A stretch of 64,000 bases of DNA from Leucobacter sp. L43. GTDB taxonomy: Bacteria; Actinomycetota; Actinomycetes; Actinomycetales; Microbacteriaceae. Shown in pieces: positions 10,663-18,938 of the stretch. The stretch spans positions 62,001-126,000 of the forward strand of contig NZ_JAENJG010000003.1 of NCBI RefSeq assembly GCF_016597785.1, in the 5' to 3' direction. The notes below the pieces were generated by a model, which did no database searches, was not told the DNA's origin, and saw only the letters and a program-made list of their open reading frames with translations. A program made the position numbers and the translations under genes. Each line of letters starts with the position of its first letter. Position 1 is the first letter of the stretch.

Positions 10663-12249
10663 ATGCATACATCGATTCGGGGCAACGGCGATGGAGCCGC
10701 ACCCCGTCTGCAACGCAGTCGCTGGTTGATTGCTCTCGTCGGCGCCGTTGCGCTGACGCTCGGCCCCGGTATCGGCGCTGCCGTCGCGGCAGAACCGCTC
10801 TCCCCGGTCGACGGCACCGTCGAGGTTTCCGCCGCCGATGCCGGCGCGGTGACGGAGCCGGAACCACAGATCGCGCAGCCCGCCGCGGTACCCGTTCCAG
10901 AGCCGGTGGTGGAGCCGGTGGTGGAGCCTGTCGTCGAACCGGTGGTCGAGCCCGTCGTTGAGCCGGTGTTGGAGCCGGTCGTTGAGCCGGTGGTGGAGCC
11001 GGTCGTCGAGCCGGTCGTCGAGCCGGTGGTGGAACCCGTGGTCGAACCTGCCGCAGAGCCGGTCGCACCCGCGGCGGCACCCGAGCCCGCTCCAGCGGAG
11101 GACGCCAAGACGAAGACCGGCAACGGCAGCGAGAACCCGCATAACAAGGTCGCGCTGTGCCACGCCACCGGCTCGGAGAAGAACCCGTACGTCTCCCACA
11201 CCGTGAACGCGAACGGCACGGCCAGCGGACACGTCGGCCACCAGGGCGGCCGCGACATCATCCCCCCGTTCACCTACAACGAGCACGGCTCGGAGATGTC
11301 ATACGGCGGCCAGAACTGGGATGCAGCCGGTCAAGCGATCTGGGCGAACGGCTGCAAGCCGGTCGATCCTGATCCCGATCCGGGTTCGCCCGTGCTCACC
11401 ATCGATCCCATTGCCTGCGTCGCAATCGATGCCCCGCTGCCCGAGACCGTCGCCGTCACGGTCTCCGGCCTCACCGAAGCGGGCAGCTGGACGCTGACCG
11501 TGACCGGTGGAGCCAACGGGAGCAGCTCGGTCGACGTGACCGGGAACGGCGTGTACGCGGTTCCCGTCAGCGGTGTCGGCAGCTACTCCGTCACCATCGG
11601 GAACGGCGACACCGTCGCCGGTTCAGCGAGCTTCGTCATTGCTCGGTGCCCCGACCCGCGCGGAACCGATAAGCCTGTCATCGAGGTGCCGGACCTCGCC
11701 TGCGTCGAGGTCGACGCGGAGCTGCCGGGCACGATCTCAGTGATCGTCAGCGGACTCGTCCCGCCGGAGGACGGCGCAGCACTGGCCGACGAGGGCGGGT
11801 ACCTCCTGCAGATCAGCGGCGGATCGGGTGAGACAGCCTCTGTGCCGGTGGACGGAAACGGAAGCTACGCACTGCCGCTCAGTGGAACAGGAACCTACAC
11901 CGTGGAACTGCTGAGGGGCGGCATGACCGTCGCTTCGGGCTCCGTGGTCCTCGAGCGGTGCGAGCCGGTGACTCCGGTGACCCCGCCGGAGCCGCCTGCA
12001 CCGCCTGCACCGCCTGCGCCGCCTGCACCACCGGCCGTGCCGGTCGAGCCGAGCCTCGTCCAGCCACCGACCGTCCCGTCGATGACGCATCAGCCCGCAC
12101 CCGCGGCGCCGATGCACGTGACGCAGCAGCAGCCGTTGCTCGCAGTGACGGGAGCGTCCGGTGACGCCGCCCTGCTGGGAGCGGCAGCCCTCGCGCTGAT
12201 CGTCGGGAGTGGGCTGATGGTATCGCTGACGCGTACTCGTCGCTCGTAG
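10663..12249 (+). CDS. Sortase-anchored surface protein with VVEP repeat and CHATG module
   Basis: 528-residue secreted protein. A signal peptide ends near residue 43 (AVAA/EP). Residues ~78-137 are a low-complexity run of about thirteen VVEP units, likely an extended stalk. Next comes a module opening KVALCHATG (about residue 161) with GHVGHQ and GRDIIPPF, a Cys/His-bearing motif of unknown function seen in secreted actinobacterial proteins. Two Ig-like repeats follow (ITVLTID-type strands near 245-340 and 350-425), then a Pro-rich linker. The C-terminus has LAVTG (residues 493-497), a hydrophobic segment and RTRRS, the layout of a class E sortase substrate. Binding partner unknown. Confidence 0.82.
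   Translation: MHTSIRGNGDGAAPRLQRSRWLIALVGAVALTLGPGIGAAVAAEPLSPVDGTVEVSAADAGAVTEPEPQIAQPAAVPVPEPVVEPVVEPVVEPVVEPVVEPVLEPVVEPVVEPVVEPVVEPVVEPVVEPAAEPVAPAAAPEPAPAEDAKTKTGNGSENPHNKVALCHATGSEKNPYVSHTVNANGTASGHVGHQGGRDIIPPFTYNEHGSEMSYGGQNWDAAGQAIWANGCKPVDPDPDPGSPVLTIDPIACVAIDAPLPETVAVTVSGLTEAGSWTLTVTGGANGSSSVDVTGNGVYAVPVSGVGSYSVTIGNGDTVAGSASFVIARCPDPRGTDKPVIEVPDLACVEVDAELPGTISVIVSGLVPPEDGAALADEGGYLLQISGGSGETASVPVDGNGSYALPLSGTGTYTVELLRGGMTVASGSVVLERCEPVTPVTPPEPPAPPAPPAPPAPPAVPVEPSLVQPPTVPSMTHQPAPAAPMHVTQQQPLLAVTGASGDAALLGAAALALIVGSGLMVSLTRTRRS
10897..11061 (+). repeat. 12-bp tandem array encoding VVEP repeats
   Basis: About thirteen in-frame copies of a degenerate 12-base unit (consensus GAGCCGGTGGTG or GAGCCGGTCGTC) encode the Val-Val-Glu-Pro stalk of the surface protein. 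Copies differ mainly at third codon positions, so the peptide is more conserved than the DNA. The array also creates long spurious open frames rich in Thr-Gly-Ser on the other strand. Confidence 0.9.
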
Positions 12250-12256
12250 TCGCGAC

Positions 12257-12307
12257 ACGACGCACTGGAGGCATCGGGGATCTCCCCCGATGCCTCCAGC
12301 GCGTCGT
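12257..12307 (+). terminator. Long hairpin terminator after the surface-protein gene
   Basis: Arms CTGGAGGCATCGGGG (12265-12279) and its exact complement (12285-12299) enclose a 5-base loop. The stem continues outward with ACGACGC/GCGTCGT after one mismatch, to about 22 pairs in all. It starts 7 bases after the stop codon. No T-run follows, as is common for actinobacterial terminators. Confidence 0.75.
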
Positions 12308-12416
12308 GCACCGGCATGCTCAGCTGAGTTTCCAAGGGCACACCCAGTGCCACCATGTACATTGAATCGTTATGTCGGGCGCGATCAGCGCTGCCCGCGC
12401 GATCCTGGGAAGCTGA

Positions 12417-13748
12417 ATGACACAGAAACCTGCTGGAGCACTCGAACGGCACTCGTTCGTGCGACATGGCAAGCTCCGTCGTTCGAGCGCATGGGGCAAC
12501 GCGCTCCGCGTGCTGCTCACCACTGCAATCGTCGTGGTGCTCAGCGGTGTCGCGACCGTCTCGTACGCCGTCTGGGGCCTGGTGCAAGACATCGACACGG
12601 TCGAGCTCGGCAACGAGTCGACCGCTGTGGGCGTGGGCGATGCCACGATCGACGGGCCCCTCACGATTCTGCTCGTGGGCTCCGATTCACGGGCCGGCCA
12701 GGAGATCGACGACGGCGAAGAGGGCGAGCTCAACGACGTCACGATGATGCTGCATGTGTCTGCCGACCACAAGAATGCGACGGTCGTCAGCTTCCCGCGA
12801 GACCTCATGCTGCCGATTCCGAGCTGCCCCGGACCGAACGGCGAACCCGACTACTTCTCGGCGATGAGCGAGCAGCAGCTCAACTCGACCCTCGCAAACG
12901 GAGGATTGCCCTGCGTCGCCGAGACGGTGTCTGAACTCACCGGCATGGAGATTCCGAACGCTGCGCTGATCACGTTCGACGGCGTCATCGGCGTCTCGAA
13001 CGCGATCGGCGGCGTCGAGGTCTGCCTCGCGCAGCCGATCGTCGACGAGCACACCGATCTCGACCTCCCCGCCGGTGAGAACACTCTCGTGGGGCTCGAG
13101 GCGCTGCAGTTCTTGCGCACCCGCCACGGCGTCGGCAACGGCGGCGATACCAGTCGCATCAGCAACCAGCAGGTCTTCATGTCTGCGCTCGTGCAGAAGA
13201 TGAAGAGCGCCGACACGCTCTCCGATCCGGTGAAGGTGTACGGGCTCGCGAAGGCTGCGGTCGAGAACATGACCATGTCGAAGAACATGGCGAGCGTGCA
13301 GTTCATGCAGCAGGTCGCGAACACGGTGAAAGACATCGACCTGCAGAACATCAACTTCGTGCAGTACCCATCGTTCGACCACCCCTACGAGTCGGGCCGG
13401 CTCACGCCCGACTACACGAGCGGTAACGCGCTGTTCGAGGTCATCAAGAGCGGCCAGCCGTTCGCGGTGAACGGCGTCGGTGAAGGCGTCGAGGTCGAAG
13501 GGGCCGACGACGGCACCGTACCCGAGACGGGAGCCGAGACTCCGGCGACGGAAGAGGCGCCCGCGATCGACCCGAATACGGGCGAGCCGATCCCGGACCC
13601 GGCAGTCGAGGACCCGGCTGCTGACCCGGCTGCTGAACCGACGGACCCGGCGACAGGGGGCGGCGCGGGGGAGACCCCGCTGCCCGACAACGTGACCGGC
13701 GTGCGGGCGGACAAGTCGGTCTGCTCCCTCGGTCGCACCGCGTACTGA
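12417..13748 (+). CDS. LCP (LytR-CpsA-Psr) family glycopolymer ligase
   Basis: 443-residue membrane-anchored LCP protein, a family that attaches wall glycopolymers such as teichoic acid or arabinogalactan-like chains to peptidoglycan. There is a cytoplasmic N-terminus, one membrane segment at about residues 28-50, then the LCP domain with ILLVGSDSRAG, NDVTMMLHV, VSFPRDLMLPIP, LEALQFLRTRHG and the final Arg-rich GDTSRISNQQ. The C-terminal ~75 residues are an acidic Pro-rich tail. It follows the surface-protein gene, which fits a cell-envelope locus. Ribosome-binding site GGGAAG lies just upstream of the ATG. Confidence 0.9.
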   Translation: MTQKPAGALERHSFVRHGKLRRSSAWGNALRVLLTTAIVVVLSGVATVSYAVWGLVQDIDTVELGNESTAVGVGDATIDGPLTILLVGSDSRAGQEIDDGEEGELNDVTMMLHVSADHKNATVVSFPRDLMLPIPSCPGPNGEPDYFSAMSEQQLNSTLANGGLPCVAETVSELTGMEIPNAALITFDGVIGVSNAIGGVEVCLAQPIVDEHTDLDLPAGENTLVGLEALQFLRTRHGVGNGGDTSRISNQQVFMSALVQKMKSADTLSDPVKVYGLAKAAVENMTMSKNMASVQFMQQVANTVKDIDLQNINFVQYPSFDHPYESGRLTPDYTSGNALFEVIKSGQPFAVNGVGEGVEVEGADDGTVPETGAETPATEEAPAIDPNTGEPIPDPAVEDPAADPAAEPTDPATGGGAGETPLPDNVTGVRADKSVCSLGRTAY

Positions 13749-13809
13749 GCCCGATCGATTTCCACCGCGCCCGTTCGTTCGGGTAGAGTGGATGACGTTG
13801 TTCGTGTAT

Positions 13810-13900
13810 GGAGACGTGCCAGAGCGGCCGAATGGACTTCACTGCTAATGAAGGGTCGGGGTTAACTCGACCGGGGGTTCAAATCCCCCCGTCTCCGCCA
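13810..13900 (+). tRNA. tRNA-Ser (anticodon GCT), CCA encoded
   Basis: 91 bases with acceptor GGAGACG pairing CGTCTCC, a discriminator G and an encoded CCA end. The anticodon stem CTTCA/TGAAG encloses loop CTGCTAA, giving anticodon GCT for AGC/AGT serine codons. A long variable arm (GGGTCGGGGTTAACTCGACC) is typical of tRNA-Ser. The T-arm is GGGGGTTCAAATCCCCC. Confidence 0.97.
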
Positions 13901-13916
13901 ATTGAACAATACGAAA

Positions 13917-13963
13917 GCCCCTGAGATTCCCTGGAAACATGCGGATCTCAGGGGCCTTTTGTT
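13917..13963 (+). terminator. Rho-independent terminator after tRNA-Ser
   Basis: GCCCCTGAGAT (13917-13927) pairs with ATCTCAGGGGC (13945-13955), followed by CTTTTGTTTG. A classic stem plus T-rich tail 17 bases downstream of the tRNA. Confidence 0.85.
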
Positions 13964-14273
13964 TGTCGGCGCATTCCCGCTCATGTGACGGGCGTCGATG
14001 CCCGCAACGAGATCACAATGGAACGCCTCGAGAGCCGGTTGCATTTCTGCGCCACCTGAGTCTCGAGGGCGGGATGTTGAGCCATTGGGAACCATCCGCG
14101 TACTTCCTCGCTCCTGAGGCGCCGTTCCGGATGCCGCAGGGGCGTTTTCGTCGTTTCGGGCAGCTTCCTCCAACTGTCAAGGTCTGTGCCTACGAGCGGC
14201 GGGCGTGCTTTCCTGGAGGTCTGGCTTACTCGCACCCGAGTGGTCGAACAACGTCAACGGAAGGACGACCACC
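13964..14273. other. 310-base intergenic region, no gene seen
   Basis: Between the tRNA terminator and the first DUF7882 gene. Open frames here are short and lack ribosome-binding sites. Nothing resembling an attachment-site repeat of the tRNA 3' end is visible within this stretch. It presumably carries the promoter for the downstream gene. Confidence 0.5.
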
Positions 14274-14618
14274 ATGGGCTCTATTCGCTACGACGGGATC
14301 ACCACGCATTTCAACGACGAGTTGCTGACACACATGCAGATCGTCATCGTGCAGAAGCTGATGCGCGAAGAGAGCTTCTTGATGTCCTGGAAGGCTGGCC
14401 AGAGCAGTGGCGATGGACGCACATCGATCTGGCTCTCACCTCAGATACCACTCACCTTCACGTTCATGGAGCATGTCATGCCCGACGTCAACAAGGAATG
14501 GCTGGAACGTCTGGGTGAATCGGCGAACTCGAGTACCGGCCTGGTAGTCACCGAAGAGGACGGCTCGCTGGCGATCGCCGAAGCACCGAACACGACCCAT
14601 TACCCGGGCGACATGTGA
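14274..14618 (+). CDS. DUF7882 family small protein (copy 1)
   Basis: 114-residue soluble protein of a family frequent in Microbacteriaceae and often mis-annotated as ATP-dependent DNA ligase. Family features: MGSIRYDG start, LTHMQIVIVQKLMREESFLMSW, SGDGRTSIWLSPQIPL, then NKEWLERLGESANSSTGLVV. The ATG at 14274 is preferred to an upstream in-frame ATG at 14205 because the family begins MG-x-I/F-x-Y/H-G. No catalytic residues are recognisable; function unknown. A paralogue follows 96 bases downstream. Confidence 0.8.
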   Translation: MGSIRYDGITTHFNDELLTHMQIVIVQKLMREESFLMSWKAGQSSGDGRTSIWLSPQIPLTFTFMEHVMPDVNKEWLERLGESANSSTGLVVTEEDGSLAIAEAPNTTHYPGDM

Positions 14619-14714
14619 TCCAAAGACGCAGCCACAGCTGATTTTCGAGGCTGCACACTCTGCGGTGGAAAGCAACCTCTACCGCCGTTTGTTTTGACTG
14701 ACAGACTGCCGAAT

Positions 14715-15044
14715 ATGGGGAACTTCATACACGGCGGACAGCAGTACGAATTCGAAGACAGGTTGTTAGCGCACCTGAAGTTCGTCATCGGGCAGAAGCT
14801 CAAGAAGCAGGAGAGCTTCTTTCTCAGCTGGCACAAGCCGCATGATCAAGGAGACGGACGAGTGTCTCTCTGGATGTCTCCATACGGCACTGTGGCGTTC
14901 CACTTCTCGGGGAGCAAGGAGGCAGAGCTCAGCAAGGTGTGGATACGCGCGCTCAACGCGCTCGCGTACACCCCGCGCGGCCTGATCGCGATCTCCGAGG
15001 AAGAGGCAGAGCGCTTCGCCAAGCAGAACCCGGACGTGATCTGA
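14715..15044 (+). CDS. DUF7882 family small protein (copy 2)
   Basis: 109 residues: MGNFIHGG, LLAHLKFVIGQKLKKQESFFLSW, GDGRVSLWMSP, then SKVWIRALNALAYTPRGLI, aligning along its length with the upstream gene product. The ATG at 14715 is chosen by that alignment; a longer in-frame start at 14694 is less likely. A strong hairpin follows the stop. Unknown function; probably a tandem duplication. Confidence 0.8.
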   Translation: MGNFIHGGQQYEFEDRLLAHLKFVIGQKLKKQESFFLSWHKPHDQGDGRVSLWMSPYGTVAFHFSGSKEAELSKVWIRALNALAYTPRGLIAISEEEAERFAKQNPDVI

Positions 15045-15054
15045 CGCGGAAGAA

Positions 15055-15088
15055 AGCCGCCCCTCCCGTGGTTCTGAGAGGGGCGGCT
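15055..15088 (+). terminator. Hairpin terminator after DUF7882 copy 2
   Basis: AGCCGCCCCTC (15055-15065) pairs perfectly with GAGGGGCGGCT (15078-15088) around a 12-base loop, 10 bases after the stop. The following bases are only weakly T-rich. The 285 bases from here to 15373 hold no other supported feature. Confidence 0.75.
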
Positions 15089-15373
15089 GTGTCGATCCCA
15101 GTCACAGGTATGGGGTACACGGAGATCCGGGACGACAGCAACATTCTCAAACGGTGGACGCAGTCCACGATGGGGCTTGACCTCTCCCGAATCACTCAGC
15201 AGCTTGCGCGCGGAACGTTTCGCATCTCAGCGCCAGGAATGACCGATTCGATCACCGTCGTCTCGTGATCCTCGCGACCCGTGATTCCGGCCGCGATAGA
15301 GTGCAGGCAATAACCCGGAGCAATGTCCGAGGTTCTCCATGCCACGGATCGCCGAAGAGTGAGGAACGTCGCA

Positions 15374-16159
15374 GTGTCGAATTCACGATCACAGCGGACA
15401 TGGTCAGCGCTGGCTGCCAGTGCAGCGATTGCTGGATCCTTGGTGCTGAGCGGATGCGGATTGCTCCCGAGTTTCACGACCGACGACAGTGCTCCGGGCG
15501 CTGCCGCTGAGTCCAGTGCCTCGGACAAGCGTGGTGATGCTGCAGCTCAGCAGCAGTTCTTCGACAATGTCATGCTGATGGCCCCGATGGTCGCAAGCCT
15601 CGATCCCTCGTCCTCCTGGGCTTCCGTCGAACCGACGGCGTGGGACGATGCCGACCCGACGATGCGAGAGACCGTGGTGGGCATGGGGCTCGACGCCTGC
15701 AAGCGGGCGGACGACGCGGCTGCCGCATCGGAACTCGAGGATCCGGCCATCACTTGGCTCGCCGCACGGTTCCTCTGCGAAGAGCACCGCGAGGTCGCGG
15801 ACGAGTTCCTCTCCAACGACGCGAGCATCTCACCCACGCACACGATGGCCGATCTCTTCGAGTTGGCGCTCGTGCACGAGGACGCTACGGTCAACGAACT
15901 CCTCGATGCCAATACCGTCTGCATCGGTGCGCTCGCAATCGCGTGGGACGTTCATGCGGGCTTCACGCCGGACGCAACGTGTTGGCTGATCCGTGTGCAG
16001 TCGGTCGAGGAGACCGGGGGCGACGCAGAGTACCTTTCGCTCTTCACGGACGCGGGCGATGCCGCGAACACGGCCTCTGATGCGCGCTTCGGCGAACTCG
16101 CCGAGGCTTCCGGCGCGACGCCGAACAACCTCTCCGAATTGCTCGAAGGTATGGATTAG
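15374..16159 (+). CDS. Putative lipoprotein, unknown function
   Basis: 261 residues from a GTG at 15374, which follows GAGGAAC at good spacing and gives a clean type II signal peptide ending LSGCG; the Cys would be lipidated and the protein attached to the outer face of the membrane. An in-frame ATG at 15323 would add 17 residues ahead of the signal and is less likely. The mature part is acidic and helical with no recognised domain; it contains several Cys (LDACKR, RFLCEE, NTVCIG, ATCWLI) that could form disulfides. It stands alone between terminator-bounded genes. Confidence 0.7.
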   Translation: MSNSRSQRTWSALAASAAIAGSLVLSGCGLLPSFTTDDSAPGAAAESSASDKRGDAAAQQQFFDNVMLMAPMVASLDPSSSWASVEPTAWDDADPTMRETVVGMGLDACKRADDAAAASELEDPAITWLAARFLCEEHREVADEFLSNDASISPTHTMADLFELALVHEDATVNELLDANTVCIGALAIAWDVHAGFTPDATCWLIRVQSVEETGGDAEYLSLFTDAGDAANTASDARFGELAEASGATPNNLSELLEGMD

Positions 16160-16321
16160 CGTCGCGTGAACGGGCGGTCACGGATGCATCGATGCCGAAT
16201 CCGAAGGCGCGTGAGCTGGTCCGTTTGCTCCGCTAGGAATACCTCGCCCGCGATCACCTGCCAGCGACCATCGATGATCACTCCTCACGAACGCGGACTA
16301 GAGGTCTACTAAGCTCGGTGG

Positions 16322-16753
16322 ATGATTGTTCGCCAGCTCCAGATCGAAGACTCCGCGGCTCTCGTTCCACTTCTCGATCAGCTCGGTTATCCGTCCACCG
16401 AAGAAGCGATCCGTCAGCGCGTCGCGTCTCTCCTCTCGGATTCGCGTGTCGGATGCTGGATCGCGGAGGGCGACGTAAGAACCGTGGGCTTATTGGTTGG
16501 AGATCTCAGTCGGCGCATTGAACGAGACGGGTTCGTAGCGCGACTCTCAGCGCTCGTGGTCGACAAACGCGCACGTGGTCAGGGCATCGCGCGGCGACTT
16601 GTGTCAGTCTTCGAAGACTGGGCGCGGGAGCACGGTGCCGCTCAAGCCAGCTTGAGTTCTCGGATGAACCGCGAAGACGCTCACGCCGTTTACCGGAAGC
16701 TCGGGTGGACCACTACCGCCCTGACGTTCAGTAAGGATCTGTCTGCATCGTGA
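16322..16753 (+). CDS. GNAT family N-acetyltransferase
   Basis: 143 residues with the complete GNAT fold: MIVRQLQIEDSAAL start, the acetyl-CoA loop ALVVDKRARGQGIARRLV (R/QxxGxG/A motif as RARGQG), and the C-terminal REDAHAVYRKLGW. It would transfer an acetyl group to an unknown amine. Only a weak ribosome-binding site is seen, so the start may be leaderless. It is convergent with the cupin gene downstream. Confidence 0.87.
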   Translation: MIVRQLQIEDSAALVPLLDQLGYPSTEEAIRQRVASLLSDSRVGCWIAEGDVRTVGLLVGDLSRRIERDGFVARLSALVVDKRARGQGIARRLVSVFEDWAREHGAAQASLSSRMNREDAHAVYRKLGWTTTALTFSKDLSAS

Positions 16754-16828
16754 GTCGAAGCCGACCGAGCCACAGCTCCGGAGGGGTGCAATGATCGCAG
16801 TAAGGGGCGGGTCGCGCGGTATCGGTGC

Positions 16829-16856
16829 GGGGCTGCCCATGCTCACGGACAGCCCC
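16829..16856. terminator. Hairpin between convergent GNAT and cupin genes
   Basis: GGGGCTG (16829-16835) pairs with CAGCCCC (16850-16856), with further partial pairing of CC/GG inside. It sits 6 bases beyond the cupin stop and could act on both strands; read from the minus strand it lies directly after the operon end. Confidence 0.55.
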
Positions 16857-16861
16857 AAATC

Positions 16862-17227
16862 TTACGGATTGGACACTGGCACGCCGACGAAGATCTTCTG
16901 AGTGGGCTCAAGGGTCCTCCAAATCCCGGCGAACCCGACTGGAATAAGGAATGCGTCGCCTGCCCCGAAGGCCTCCTTTCGCCCCGTAGCGTCCTCAACC
17001 TCTACGCGGCCGGACTGAATGAAGCAGATCTCGGTGTACGGCCAACTGTCGAACCGGACCCATCCGGGTTCGCCTTCCCATGCACCGGCAAGCACATGGT
17101 TTGGGTCAGTGTCAGCGAGGAATTCTGTTTCCTTCCATTGCTCAGACACATCGTCATAGTCGCTGAGCTCCGGCGTGTTCTTCCGGCCTGTTCCATGCGT
17201 GAGTGCGATGGGGAAAGATGCGGTCAT
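16862..17227 (-). CDS. Small cupin (DUF861/Cupin_3-like)
   Basis: 121-residue single cupin barrel. The pattern SWPYTEICFIQSGRVEVED, then GAGDAFLIPVGFAGIWRTLEP, is that of the DUF861 (EutQ/ureidoglycine aminohydrolase-like) cupins. The usual HxH metal pair is not visible, so a metal-free binding or isomerase-like role is possible. Last gene of the four-gene minus-strand operon; its ATG overlaps the previous stop (ATGA). Substrate unknown. Confidence 0.8.
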   Translation of the reverse strand: MTASFPIALTHGTGRKNTPELSDYDDVSEQWKETEFLADTDPNHVLAGAWEGEPGWVRFDSWPYTEICFIQSGRVEVEDATGRKEAFGAGDAFLIPVGFAGIWRTLEPTQKIFVGVPVSNP

Positions 17228-18111
17228 CGTGTACTCCAGAGTTCGAGGGGGATGCCAGACGGAGATTGCGTCCGAACCACTTTTTCGCGACCGCGGCCAC
17301 GATTCGCTTCCTCGGGAACCTCGCCGCCGCTGATCTTCGCTGCCATATCAGGTGAAGTGTCGAGCACGATCGCGCTGATTGCACTGGTCTGTGGATCTGC
17401 GCTAGTCACTTGCCCGAGCTCGTAGCTCAGCAGGTCAATGAGGCACGGTGAGCCGTCGAGTGCGAACTGCATGGAATGCAGTGGGGCGGGTACGTGTCCC
17501 ATAAGGGTGCCCATATCAGTGGCGTCCATGTCAGTGTCGATGACGGAGCGCAGCCCGAGCTGTTCGCCCCAGAAGTCACGCTCCGCTTCACGGTCTTCCC
17601 GTTTGATGATCCACGAGGTCATACAGAGTTCCGAGTACAGGCGGTTCGGGGTGATATCGATCAGTGAGGGATGTAGACGGCTTACCTGATCCATCTGAGG
17701 TAGGAAGACAGCGTACGTGCCAGTCGGATCCTCGAGCCGAGCTTCGATAAGTTCTTCTTTCTCTTCAAACCAGGCGAGCGGCGGCGCCGGGAGGTGTCCT
17801 CGCCGAGCGACCGTGTGTGACGCAAATTGAACATCACTGGTGTAGAAGTCGATTCCATATCCGCCTTCGGTGAACGGCCGGAGCCTGCGAAGAGGGGTGA
17901 TGGACTCGAGAACCCGGACCGCGCCTCTCGTTGCCGGCGTCGCAACTCGCAACTGCTGGAGCTCGCGATCGGCCCCATACCAGCGGCGCGCCTGGTCCAG
18001 TGGAATTGGTGGCAGCCACTCCACGGCAGTGCCGAAACTGGTGAGGAAAGCGGCGGTCTTGAGTGGATCCTCGGATCGGAGAACGATCTCTGAAATTGCT
18101 GAGATGCTCAT
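17224..18111 (-). CDS. VOC-superfamily protein, probably non-catalytic paralogue
   Basis: 295 residues built of two vicinal-oxygen-chelate domains. The N-terminal one starts ISEIVLRSEDPLKTAAFLTS; the C-terminal one starts near residue 158 with CMTSWIIKREDREAERDFW and EQLGLRSV. Compared with the adjacent VOC protein, the C-terminal domain lacks both His ligands (YSELCMTSW and AISAIVLD replace the His-bearing strands), though an acidic residue is kept at the end (PLELW). It may be a structural partner or bind substrate without metal. Coupled by ATGA overlaps at both ends. Confidence 0.72.
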   Translation of the reverse strand: MSISAISEIVLRSEDPLKTAAFLTSFGTAVEWLPPIPLDQARRWYGADRELQQLRVATPATRGAVRVLESITPLRRLRPFTEGGYGIDFYTSDVQFASHTVARRGHLPAPPLAWFEEKEELIEARLEDPTGTYAVFLPQMDQVSRLHPSLIDITPNRLYSELCMTSWIIKREDREAERDFWGEQLGLRSVIDTDMDATDMGTLMGHVPAPLHSMQFALDGSPCLIDLLSYELGQVTSADPQTSAISAIVLDTSPDMAAKISGGEVPEEANRGRGREKVVRTQSPSGIPLELWSTR

Positions 18112-18938
18112 GCAGTATCCGTCCCTGCGTCATTCCCGGCCTCTTCGACAGTGAATCTCACACCTCCTGGGCTTTCCCAAAGGTCTCGCTCGGCAGCATC
18201 CTTCCCGATGAGACGAGCATCCATGAGGTCGGGCATCTGTTCGCGAATGAAGTGGATGGACTGCCATCCTGTGACGCCAGACGCGTTGGGTTCGAGAATC
18301 CCTGCGCCCTCGAGGTAGAGGAACTCTAGGAGATGAGTCCCGGCGTCGTCCGCGAACAGTACTCCGCCTACTCGACGCGGTTCTGGGAGATCGAAGAGTT
18401 GCGCCATCGATCGAGCGTCATACCACGCGGGTTCTTCAAAAAGATGCAGCCCCATTGCCTTCGTCCAGAACTCCACCTCACCAGCGACTGCGGCCTCTTC
18501 CACGAACCAGACGGTCGTGACGATATCGCTGTGCAGTTCTTCTGGGTGGTCATCAAGACGCGTCTTGAGTGCGAGTGCTGGATCTGTTTGGGCTGCGAAC
18601 ACCGTGAGGGCGTCGTCTTCTCGGTGAATTCGCGATTCGATGATCGGACGTCCGCTCGCCCAATACGCCGAGGGCCTCCGGGCAAGCCACCCCGCACGCT
18701 CTGCAAGGTCTGCCGATAGCTCGGCGTTGCTGGAGTATAGATCGACCCCGTAGAACACGGCTGAAGTCGGAACGGTTGGCTGTCCTTGCCTGATCATGAC
18801 GCTCGGCCCGTTGCCCGCGCCACGGAGCATCAGTTCTTCTGTGCCGGAGTAGGGCACCAGCCCGAACACCGAAAGGCCCAGTGCGGTCCGTTCTGGGTCG
18901 GGGGAGGTGATCGTGATCCCCTCATGGATCGATGTCAT
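18108..18938 (-). CDS. VOC-superfamily enzyme with candidate metal site
   Basis: 276 residues, two VOC domains. In the C-terminal domain (about 133-270) a glyoxalase-I-like order of possible ligands can be read: His136 (ELHSDIV), Glu205 (HLLEFLY), His229 (QSIHFI) and Glu265 (RFTVEE). Family members are dioxygenases, isomerases or lyases acting through a divalent metal; the substrate here is not identifiable. The start at 18938 is fixed by ATGA overlap with the MFS gene stop; the longer upstream open frame is a shadow of that gene. Second gene of the operon. Confidence 0.78.
   Translation of the reverse strand: MTSIHEGITITSPDPERTALGLSVFGLVPYSGTEELMLRGAGNGPSVMIRQGQPTVPTSAVFYGVDLYSSNAELSADLAERAGWLARRPSAYWASGRPIIESRIHREDDALTVFAAQTDPALALKTRLDDHPEELHSDIVTTVWFVEEAAVAGEVEFWTKAMGLHLFEEPAWYDARSMAQLFDLPEPRRVGGVLFADDAGTHLLEFLYLEGAGILEPNASGVTGWQSIHFIREQMPDLMDARLIGKDAAERDLWESPGGVRFTVEEAGNDAGTDTA

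Noticed and set aside
10627..11286. Long minus-strand open frames rich in Thr-Gly-Ser or His/Asp/Arg opposite the surface protein
   Set aside because: They arise from the VVEP repeat read in reverse; no ribosome-binding site and implausible composition.
13810..13900. tRNA-Ser as an attachment site for an integrated element
   Set aside because: No integrase gene and no repeat of the tRNA 3' end noticed downstream; the idea remains open but unsupported.
14274..14618. ATP-dependent DNA ligase
   Set aside because: A common automatic label for this small family; 114 residues without the KxDG ligase motif cannot be a ligase.
15110..15268. 52-codon open frame starting MGYTEIRDD after the DUF7882 terminator
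   Set aside because: No ribosome-binding site, no match to the DUF7882 pattern despite its position, and too short to support on its own.
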